From CAYVQF01 sp964454015 (GTDB taxonomy: Bacteria; Myxococcota_A; Bradymonadia; UBA4248): DNA of 45,719 bases. The notes beneath the pieces are model-generated. The model was not told the origin of the DNA, searched no databases, and worked only from the letters and a program-made list of their open reading frames with translations. Where the stretch lies: contig CAYVQF010000048.1 of the NCBI GenBank assembly GCA_964454015.1, positions 1-45,719 of the forward strand. The letters run 5' to 3'. Each line of letters opens with the position of its first letter. Within the stretch, counting starts at the first letter, position 1. Position numbers and translations under genes: made by a program. Shown in pieces: positions 17,241 to 24,536 of this stretch.

Positions 17241-19793
17241 ATGAGTGTTGGCGCGTTTACATCAGCATTATTTCAATTGCATTTTTCGATGTTTTGCAGA
17301 GTTTCCATAATGTTTGCGTTGACATTTGCGGTGTCTTGTTCTTCCTTTCGTGACTATGACGATAGTAAGGTGAAAAAAGACAGTATAGAAGACGATAGTG
17401 ACTTGGAAAAAGAAATTTTGGAAGACTTCGATATTTTGGAAAATGACGACGGAATAGAGATTGAAGAGGATGCAGAGTTGTCGGATCAAGACGACTTGAA
17501 CGACGACACGGCGGAAACCTGCTTGGATACATGCGATTCTTTTGGTTGTGAGTGCGGTGAGGTGTGTGGTGCTTTTTGTGGCACCTGCAATACTGGAGTC
17601 TGTCGGGACTGTTTGTGTGTGGCTGAAAGTGTATGTGACACGGGTTTACACGATGGTGGCGATGGTCAGTGCGTGGCAATCGGTACTTGCAGCTCAAGCT
17701 TTCACGACGGTGGCGATGGGAGGTGTTTTCCCAAGGGAACGTGTGCGCCTGGCTTTCATGATGGGGGATTAGGGGTATGTACTCCCATCAATCAGTGTGA
17801 TTCGGGTCACCACGATGGTGGGAGTGGGGTATGTGTTGCCGAAGGTACCTGCAGCATTGGATACATTTTGGGGGGTACTGGTGCCTGCGAACCAGCATGT
17901 GTTCCCGCATGTGAAAACGGCGGCGTTTGCACTGCACCCGATACCTGTGCTTGTGCATTGGGGTGGGGAGGAGATCGCTGCCAAAGAGAAGTGGACGTCG
18001 AGATGGTTCGCATTCCGATGAGCGGAACGATTACGACCTTCGCCATGGGACGCCCAGCGCATTGCTGGGGAGGGAGTCAGGAGTCGCCACGACACCAAGT
18101 GACGCTAACTCCCTACTATATTGACAAGTATCCCGTAACCGCTTCCGCTTACAAAGCCTGTGTCGTTCACGGCGGCTGCTCTCGACCCGCTACGGGAGAC
18201 GATGCGACCTATGATGTTTCAGGTAAAGAGAACCATCCCGTGAACCATGTTTTTTGGGAACAAGCGGATAGGTACTGTCGGTGGGTGGGTGGACGGTTGC
18301 CAACGGAGGCAGAATGGGAGCGCGCAGCCAAAGGCGAAAGCGAGGCCTGTTATCCCTGGGGAGATGATTGTCCGGAGTCTTGGTCACCGACCTATTGCTC
18401 TGGCGAGGCTTGGACGACGACAACGGCGAAGGCCAATTGTCTAGATTCGGGGTGTAACGATGGTTTTGAAAAGACATCTCCCGTAGATGCATTTCCATTA
18501 GGTGTCTCTGCTGATGGTGTTTGGGATATGACGGGTAATGTTTGGGAATTGACGAGTGATGGCTGGTGGCGAGTCTACACGACAGAGCCCGCTTTCAACC
18601 CCATACAAACTATAACCGGGTCGCAAGTCGTACGTCGGGGTGGTGCCTGGGATAGTAATTCCATACTATTTTCGAATTCGAGCGTCCGAAAGGAGTGGTC
18701 GATAGGCAGTCGCAGCGGTGTTGTTGGCTTCAGATGTGCCAGATCTCGCTGCCCCAACGGTTATCATGATGGAGGAGACGACGTTTGTTTGGAGCTCGGA
18801 AATTGCAGTGCTGGCTTTCATGACGGCGGAGATGGCATTTGTGTTTCTGATGGCACGTGCCGCGACGGATTCCAACTCGATGGGAGCGCAGTTTGCGTTC
18901 CTGTCTGCCAACCTCAGTGTATGAATGGTGCCACTTGTATTGGGCCAAACTCTTGCGACTGTGAATTTGGTTGGGTGGGACCAACCTGTGAGGCTCCCTT
19001 GGCGTGTGATCCCGTGAGTGGCGACTGTGCCGTCCCGATGGATCGCATCCGTATCCCTGCTGTTGGTAGCTCGACCACTTTTACGATGGGCTGTCCGCCA
19101 AGTGATGGGAGATGCCAATTGAATAATGAGCAGCCTGCCCATCAAGTTACGCTGAGCGCCTACATGATCGACCGCTACCCGGTCACTGCTTCAGCCTACG
19201 CAGCGTGTATTCAAGCTGGAGCGTGTACCACACCCAAGTCTGGGTCGACGCTTGGTACGGTTGGCCTGGATAACCACCCCATCAACAATGTGGATTGGCA
19301 TCAAGCTACAGCCTACTGTGCGTGGACGGGCGGGCGTCTGCCGACGGAGGCCGAATGGGAGCGAGCCGCAAAAGGTGTCACCCACCGACGTTATCCCTGG
19401 GGCGACGATTGCCCCTCGCCGTGGCATTCGACCTGCTCGGAGGAGGACTGGACGTTAGCAACGGCAAGAGCGAACTGCCGCGATGACTCTTGCAAAGATG
19501 CTTACCCAGGGACCTCTCCGGTGGATGCTTTTCCTTTGGGAGTCTCCTCCGATGGAGTGTGGGATATGGCCGGGAACGTGGAAGAGTGGACCAGTGATTG
19601 GGCAGGACGCGTTTACACCACGGCTCCGATTACCAACCCAACTGGTCCGACAAGCGGATCATCAACTCGGGTGCTACGTGGGGGAAGTTTCTTAGAGTTT
19701 GGTGGGGCTTTGCGGGCGACCTATCGCAACAGTGCTGCGCAGACCCAAAGACTTCAGTATATTGGATTTCGCTGTGCCAGCGACATTCCATGA
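17241..19793 (+). CDS. lipoprotein with GFHDGGDG Cys repeats and two FGE-sulfatase-fold modules
   Basis: 850 residues; GGAG lies six bases before the ATG. The lipidated Cys is C33 in AVSC, then a very acidic linker (35-90). Cys-rich repeats of about 20-22 residues with the core HDGGxGxC occur five times at about 110-215 and three more times at about 502-565. An EGF-like segment (PACENGGVCTAPDTCACALGWGG) precedes module one (about 252-500), and a similar one precedes module two (about 600-848). Each module has the formylglycine-generating-enzyme fold motifs HQVTL, YPVTASAY, GGRLPTEAEWERAAKG, YPWGDDCP, GVWDM-GNV and RRGGAW/LRGGSF. The two catalytic cysteines of true FGE near the C-terminus are missing. 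The 5' third is far more AT-rich than its surroundings, a sign of transfer or recent assembly. Confidence 0.9.
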   Translation: MSVGAFTSALFQLHFSMFCRVSIMFALTFAVSCSSFRDYDDSKVKKDSIEDDSDLEKEILEDFDILENDDGIEIEEDAELSDQDDLNDDTAETCLDTCDSFGCECGEVCGAFCGTCNTGVCRDCLCVAESVCDTGLHDGGDGQCVAIGTCSSSFHDGGDGRCFPKGTCAPGFHDGGLGVCTPINQCDSGHHDGGSGVCVAEGTCSIGYILGGTGACEPACVPACENGGVCTAPDTCACALGWGGDRCQREVDVEMVRIPMSGTITTFAMGRPAHCWGGSQESPRHQVTLTPYYIDKYPVTASAYKACVVHGGCSRPATGDDATYDVSGKENHPVNHVFWEQADRYCRWVGGRLPTEAEWERAAKGESEACYPWGDDCPESWSPTYCSGEAWTTTTAKANCLDSGCNDGFEKTSPVDAFPLGVSADGVWDMTGNVWELTSDGWWRVYTTEPAFNPIQTITGSQVVRRGGAWDSNSILFSNSSVRKEWSIGSRSGVVGFRCARSRCPNGYHDGGDDVCLELGNCSAGFHDGGDGICVSDGTCRDGFQLDGSAVCVPVCQPQCMNGATCIGPNSCDCEFGWVGPTCEAPLACDPVSGDCAVPMDRIRIPAVGSSTTFTMGCPPSDGRCQLNNEQPAHQVTLSAYMIDRYPVTASAYAACIQAGACTTPKSGSTLGTVGLDNHPINNVDWHQATAYCAWTGGRLPTEAEWERAAKGVTHRRYPWGDDCPSPWHSTCSEEDWTLATARANCRDDSCKDAYPGTSPVDAFPLGVSSDGVWDMAGNVEEWTSDWAGRVYTTAPITNPTGPTSGSSTRVLRGGSFLEFGGALRATYRNSAAQTQRLQYIGFRCASDIP

Positions 19794-19806
19794 TTTTTAC
19801 CATGGT

Positions 19807-20088
19807 TCATCCTCGGTCGAGGGCCAGGCGGGCGAGGTAGTGGCTCACCTTACCACCAACGTGCAGCACCAAAAGGCAATCGTTCTGAATTGCGTCGGGC
19901 TCGGCGACACCGCTCACATTGAAGCACTCGCCGTCCTGGGTGATGCCGAGGACAAGGCAGGTACCGCGGGTCTTGGCGAAGGCGGAGACCGCCACGAACA
20001 CGGACATCGGGAGGGCGGAGCGTGCTGCCGCAAACTTGGTGCTATTCCATTCGCCAGAAGAGAGTAGGTTGTCGAGGGAAGTGGGGGG
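19807..20088 (-). pseudogene. decayed N-terminal fragment of an AlbA_2 (Schlafen-type) domain gene
   Basis: The frame directly after the stop of the S8 protease gene, with no start codon, translates to about 93 residues: PPTSLDNLLSSGEWNSTKF, then AAARSALPMSVFVAVSAFA, then KTRGTCLVLGITQDGECFNV, SGV and a tail of about 32 residues ending LALDRG. It aligns by eye with AlbA_2 domains (LL-GE--EFKAAR-LP-SV--TVSAFANTRGG-LVLGI-DDG-V-GV). The conserved E-F-K has become K-F-A, AFAN has become AFAK, and RGG has become RGT. The rest of the domain and any DNA-binding tail are missing. A shorter ATG-started reading of 66 residues exists (20007-19807), but it begins inside the domain. I read this as the remnant of an older gene at the island edge. 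Only 13 bases separate it from the end of the FGE-fold gene. Confidence 0.6.
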
Positions 20089-22698
20089 CTATACCACACT
20101 ACCGCCAGCAGCGACGCGGAGCTTGGTCTGCACGCGCTCGCGAACCTCGGTGTAGATGTCGACCCCGATGGCATCGTCGACCTCGAGCGTGATGGCGAGC
20201 GCGTACGGTACGGCGTCCGCGAGTACGGCGGCGTCCTCCCGGCAACTCACGTGGATAACGACCTCATCGCCATCCACGAACGCCGCCGCCTTCTCGCCCT
20301 CGAAGACCTCGTGCTGGACGGTGCCACGCTGTACCGCCTGCCAGTCCGCCCCGCGGCGCTCGAGATGCTTGTTGCTGCCGACGGAGAGTTTCGACTTCGG
20401 CGACGAGAACCAGACGTGGGCGCGGCGCCAGCGGTGGTTCAGGGGGTGGACCGGGGTCATCCAGGCGAGCGTGACCACCAGGCGGCGCCAGCCACGCTTG
20501 CCGCTGAGTGACGGAGGCAGAGGGAACCGATGCTCGGCGCCGGCCTCCGCGGCGAGTGTTCCGCCAGCCAGTGCCGTAACCCGCGTTGCGGTGCACTCGC
20601 GCACCGCGTCGAGGTCAACACGCCCGAATCCCAGCAGTCGCGTCAGGTACTCCGCGAGCTTGTTGCCGTTGTCTGGGGTCTTGAAGAGGGCCTGGTAGGC
20701 ATCGCCCGCTGCTCCCCATCGGGCACCGTGAACGAGCAGCGCCTTGAGCCAGAGCGCATCCGCGACCTGATCGAGTGCCTCGCCACCCTCGGTCTCCCGG
20801 AGCTCGGCCAGCACGGGCGCCAGAAGGGCCGCTGCACGCGACATGAGCGCCGTCGCGTTGCTGGTCCCGCGGTTGGGCACGGTCGCGCTCACGTCGCCTG
20901 CTGTGGGCCCGGGTGTGGCCACGAGTTGCCCCGGGCCGTACGCGACGCGGGGCATCATGAGCTCGGTGTCAGCGTCCAGAAAAGGCTTGACCAGCGCGGC
21001 GCGTCCCCCGGGGGCAAGGACGTCCGGCTTGACCGAGCGCTTGTAGCCCTGGCCCTGAGCGTTGATGGGACTCGGGAATCCAGGGTCCGTAGGATCGATC
21101 CAGTTCGGCCGGAACACGGCGGTATCGCCGTCCTCGTGCGTGGCCCCGACCGTGAGCACGTTCATCCCCTCGGCCGGCGAGAGCAGCCGACGCTGCCTCG
21201 CATCGGCCGCGATGGCCTTCGCGACGTGCTGTCGAAGCTTTTCCGGGCTGCTCGTCCCGACCTCGCTCCACGGACGCTCGAGCTTGACGGCTCGACCGTG
21301 GTTGCCAGCGCTCACCAGGAAAAGCACGTCGTACTTCCAGGAGAGCCAGTCGAGGAGTCGAGCCAGCGGACTCAAGGTCCCGTCGAAGGGCCGGTCGGCG
21401 ATGCCGATCGATAGGTTGATGACCGAGACGTTCGGCGCGGTCGCGGGGGTGTTGCCCTCGCCCTCGAACATGCGCCGCACCGCTCGGTGGATGAGGTCGA
21501 CGATGAGCAGACCCTCGGACACCCGTTCATCGGGCGGCAGGTCATCCCAGCCAGGCTGCGTGAACGGCTGCATGATCGGCCGAACGTAGAGCGGCTGGGG
21601 AATCGGCTCGCCGGGGGAGTGCAGGTCGCCCCAGATGATGAGCGACGCCATGGCGGTGCCATGGAGCCGAAACCGTGCCTCGTAGTCGGCCCAGAAGTCG
21701 TCGGGGTCATCGACCGTGAGCCGTCCCGTCAGCGCGCGATGAGACTGCAGCGGAAGACCATCGAGCAGCGCGACCACCGGGGGCGTCTCGGGGGCGGGCA
21801 ACGGTTCGTTCGGAAGGTTCGAGAGCGGCGAGACCTGATCGACTGTGATTCGGCCGGCCATCTGGCCAGAAGCGCGGAAGAACTGGATCTGCTCGGCTTG
21901 CACGAGGGCGACGGCGCCGCGGCGGTCCTCGTCGAGCAGGTCCTGAACTGCAGTGACAGGGAGCCGGACAGCGAGAGCGTGGTAGTGAATCTCGGGAACC
22001 GTCGCTTCCGAAACGACCTCGCCACCAAGCTCCTGCACTCGACCGCGGACCGCGACGGACGCCGCCACGCGTTGCTGTTCACCTGCGCGAAACCAGAGCT
22101 CGATCTCGCAGGGTACGTTCTGGCGTTCACCGGTGAGACGCTCCCGCCAGTCCTCGAGCACGCCAGTCTCTTCGAGCCGGTCTCGCACGGACCACGGACG
22201 GATGTCACGCAGCAACGCGAAGACGTCGCGCCACTTCGTGAGCCCGCGCTGGAAGTCCTCGCCGCGCTGCCAGGTGTTCCAGAGGCTGAGCAGCTGCCGG
22301 AAGGCCTGCTGGTTGGCGAACATCAGGTAGACGCGGCCGCGGTACTTCTCGCGCGCCCCCTTCCTCTCGACGAAGAAGTCGTCGTCGGGCGGGATGTCGT
22401 CTTCGTCGTACTCAGCCAGGAACTCGAGGCCTTCGATCTTCGCAGCGGCTTTGAAGAAGTCGTCCACCGTGCCGGCGGTCTCGAGCACGAGCACATCCTC
22501 GGGTAAGAGGCCCGCGGCCGTCGTCTGCATCGTCAGCCGCTTCGCCTCGAACGCGGCCTCGAGCTCATCGAGCCGGGGGCCCAGGCGCTGCTTCTGGCGG
22601 GCCTGGCCGAGCAGAGCCGGTCCTCCGCCTCCGCCACCCTTCTTCGCGCGTGCCGCTGTGGCGGGTTCCGGCAGGATCAGAAGTGGACGTTCAGCCAT
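20089..22698 (-). CDS. ietS: S8 subtilisin-like serine protease, IetS-type
   Basis: 869 residues. The start ATG overlaps the ATPase stop by eight bases. No signal peptide, so it is cytoplasmic. Residues 1-300 form an N-terminal region typical of phage-defence S8 peptidases (ARQKQRLGPRLDELEAAFEAK, a Gly-rich stretch at 21-26). The peptidase domain follows with the triad D313 (VVALLDG), H346 (RLHGTAMASL) and S613 (NRGTSNATALMS), and the oxyanion Asn N466 in SAGNH. The C-terminal 200 residues are a beta-rich domain (RRLVVTLAWMTPVHPLNHRWRRA), usual in these long cytoplasmic subtilases. Paired with an AAA+ ATPase this matches the IetAS anti-phage system, in which both genes are needed. What it cleaves is not known from sequence. 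Confidence 0.87.
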   Translation of the reverse strand: MAERPLLILPEPATAARAKKGGGGGGPALLGQARQKQRLGPRLDELEAAFEAKRLTMQTTAAGLLPEDVLVLETAGTVDDFFKAAAKIEGLEFLAEYDEDDIPPDDDFFVERKGAREKYRGRVYLMFANQQAFRQLLSLWNTWQRGEDFQRGLTKWRDVFALLRDIRPWSVRDRLEETGVLEDWRERLTGERQNVPCEIELWFRAGEQQRVAASVAVRGRVQELGGEVVSEATVPEIHYHALAVRLPVTAVQDLLDEDRRGAVALVQAEQIQFFRASGQMAGRITVDQVSPLSNLPNEPLPAPETPPVVALLDGLPLQSHRALTGRLTVDDPDDFWADYEARFRLHGTAMASLIIWGDLHSPGEPIPQPLYVRPIMQPFTQPGWDDLPPDERVSEGLLIVDLIHRAVRRMFEGEGNTPATAPNVSVINLSIGIADRPFDGTLSPLARLLDWLSWKYDVLFLVSAGNHGRAVKLERPWSEVGTSSPEKLRQHVAKAIAADARQRRLLSPAEGMNVLTVGATHEDGDTAVFRPNWIDPTDPGFPSPINAQGQGYKRSVKPDVLAPGGRAALVKPFLDADTELMMPRVAYGPGQLVATPGPTAGDVSATVPNRGTSNATALMSRAAALLAPVLAELRETEGGEALDQVADALWLKALLVHGARWGAAGDAYQALFKTPDNGNKLAEYLTRLLGFGRVDLDAVRECTATRVTALAGGTLAAEAGAEHRFPLPPSLSGKRGWRRLVVTLAWMTPVHPLNHRWRRAHVWFSSPKSKLSVGSNKHLERRGADWQAVQRGTVQHEVFEGEKAAAFVDGDEVVIHVSCREDAAVLADAVPYALAITLEVDDAIGVDIYTEVRERVQTKLRVAAGGSVV

Positions 22699-23689
22699 CG
22701 TCGTTCCCCGGCGAGGAAGGTGTGGGTGCGGCGCGGCTCGCCCATTGCTTCAGCCGGTCTGCGACGATTGCCCGCACGTCCGCGCCGGGCATGTTCAGCA
22801 CGTAGCGGCGCTGGACGTCCTGCGCGAACTGCTCAAGCTCCGCGAAACTCAGTCCATCGAGCCGGCGGGCGAGGTGATCGTGGGTATAGCCGAGCTGCAG
22901 CCCGCTGCGCTTCTCGAACATCTCCAACCACGCCACGCGCTGGCCCTTTCCGGGGGCCGGCAGGTCCAGTCGGAGCTGAAAGCGGCGCCACACGGCACGG
23001 TCGAGGAGCTCGCTGTGGTTGGTGGCCGTGACGACCACGACGTGCGACGGGAGCTGATCGACTTGGAGCAGCAATGAGCTCACGACCCGCTTGATCTCGC
23101 CGGTCTCGTGAACGTCACCGCGCTCCTTGCCGATGACGTCGAATTCGTCGAAGAAGAGGACGCAGCGCTGGGTCCGGGCGTGCGCGAACAGCTTGGCGAG
23201 CCGCACAGCGGTCTCACCGAGATAGCTGCCGATGATGCTCTCGTAGCGCACCACGAGCATGGGGTTGCCCAGCTCCTGCGCGAGAGCCTCCGCGAGCGAC
23301 GTCTTGCCGTTGCCGGGAGGGCCGACGAGGAGGACGCGATTGCGCGGCTCGAGATTGTGAGCCCGCAGGAGATCCACCCGGTTGTGTTCCTCCACCAGCT
23401 CCGAGCAGGCCTGCTGGACGAGTGTCGGCAGCAAGAGGTCGCCGAAGTCGCGCCGCGGCCGGATCTCGTGGAAGAGCTTCGCCTCTCCGTTCGGTACCGC
23501 GGCGGTCGGCCGCGTGGGACGCATCGGCTTCCCGTTGAGATTGAGGTGCTCGGCGAGGCGGTCCGCGAGGATGTTGTGCTGCTTGGAGCGCTCCTCGGTG
23601 ATGAGGGCCTCGAGCGCCTTCTGGAACAGCGCCTGATCACCTTCGGCCCCGGCCTTGACGATGTCGATGAGAAGGTCCGCGCGCGCCAT
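22691..23689 (-). CDS. ietA: AAA+ ATPase, IetA-type
   Basis: 332 residues from ATG 23689. GGAGG is six bases upstream of this ATG, while the ATG two codons earlier touches it and cannot be used. Residues 1-80 are a helical N-terminal part (MARADLLIDIVKAG). The AAA+ core has Walker A GPPGNGKT (123-130), Walker B VLFFDEFD (177-184), sensor 1 TATN (221-224) and arginine fingers at R235/R236 (RAVWRRF). The sequence is close to FtsH/Vps4-like classical AAA proteins without a protease domain. It overlaps the S8 protease gene by eight bases (ATGGCTGA), so the two are made together. By analogy with IetAS it should regulate or feed the protease. Confidence 0.88.
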   Translation of the reverse strand: MARADLLIDIVKAGAEGDQALFQKALEALITEERSKQHNILADRLAEHLNLNGKPMRPTRPTAAVPNGEAKLFHEIRPRRDFGDLLLPTLVQQACSELVEEHNRVDLLRAHNLEPRNRVLLVGPPGNGKTSLAEALAQELGNPMLVVRYESIIGSYLGETAVRLAKLFAHARTQRCVLFFDEFDVIGKERGDVHETGEIKRVVSSLLLQVDQLPSHVVVVTATNHSELLDRAVWRRFQLRLDLPAPGKGQRVAWLEMFEKRSGLQLGYTHDHLARRLDGLSFAELEQFAQDVQRRYVLNMPGADVRAIVADRLKQWASRAAPTPSSPGNDDG

Positions 23690-23819
23690 CAGCATCCTCC
23701 GGTGTTCCCGAGCCCGCATGGGATCGGGAAGGTAGAGGACCCGAAACCGGCTTCCGGGACACAGAGGCGCGGCGGGGCGCCGGTGAGGGGCCGACGCCGA
23801 AGCTGATTCGCGGCGTTCC

Positions 23820-24536
23820 TCACTCGGCCCACTCCTCCGCACCGAGAGGCAGCGCGTTCAGCTCCGCCCTGGCCTCGCGCCAGGTCGGGTAGTGCTCATC
23901 GAGGAGGGCAATGAACCGGTCGCTGTGCGTCGGCTCCAACAGGTGCAGCATCTCGTGCACCACCACGTACTCGACCAGGTCCTTCGGCTTCTTCACGAGC
24001 TCGGTGTTCAACCGGATCGTGCCGGACTCATGATTGCAGTTGCCCCACTTGGTTTTCATGCGCTGCAGGAAGTAGCTGCCAACCTCGACGCCGAGCCGGC
24101 CCTGCCACTTGTCGATGAGGCGAGGAACCAGTTCGTGAAGCAGGCTCTTGTGCCAGTCGTGCATTGCACGGGCACGGCCCGAGCGATCAGTTCCCGGCCG
24201 CACCGCCAGCGTGATGCGTTTGTGGTCGACGGTCACGGCGGGCTTCGCGTCGCGCTCGATAACCGTCAGCAGGTGTCGGCGTCCCCAAAGATAGTGGCTT
24301 TCGCGCTCGATGAACTCGCGGGGGGCCTCGCGCGCTTGCTCGGTCAGCTTCGTCTGCTGGTCTCGAATCCATCCTATCCGCGACGCCGCATAGGCCCGTG
24401 CGACGTCCAGCCGAGTCGACGTCGGCGCCACCAGGGTCACACGCCCAGCCGGCGGATGCACGGAAAGATGGACGTGCTTCACGTCCTTCCGCGTCACTGC
24501 TATCGAAATCTCGCCGAGTTGGATGGTCTCTGGCAT
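23820..24536 (-). CDS. YgjP/SprT-like zinc metallopeptidase
   Basis: 238 residues starting MPETIQLGEISIAVTRKDVK. Its ATG shares one base with the HsdR stop (TGATG). The family hallmarks are complete: KHVHLSVHPPAGRVTLVAP near the start, the block RMKTKWGNCNHESGTIRLN (159-177), and the zinc site HEMLHLLEPTHSDRF with H194, E195, H198 and a third ligand H204. The fold is the minigluzincin-like YgjP/DUF45 type. Genes of this family are often the last cistron of Type I restriction operons, which fits its position after hsdR, but their part in restriction is not established. A 130-base gap follows before the AAA+ gene. Confidence 0.9.
   Translation of the reverse strand: MPETIQLGEISIAVTRKDVKHVHLSVHPPAGRVTLVAPTSTRLDVARAYAASRIGWIRDQQTKLTEQAREAPREFIERESHYLWGRRHLLTVIERDAKPAVTVDHKRITLAVRPGTDRSGRARAMHDWHKSLLHELVPRLIDKWQGRLGVEVGSYFLQRMKTKWGNCNHESGTIRLNTELVKKPKDLVEYVVVHEMLHLLEPTHSDRFIALLDEHYPTWREARAELNALPLGAEEWAE

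Noticed and set aside
17990..19793. active formylglycine-generating enzyme
   Set aside because: The fold motifs are present in both modules but the two C-terminal catalytic cysteines are not.
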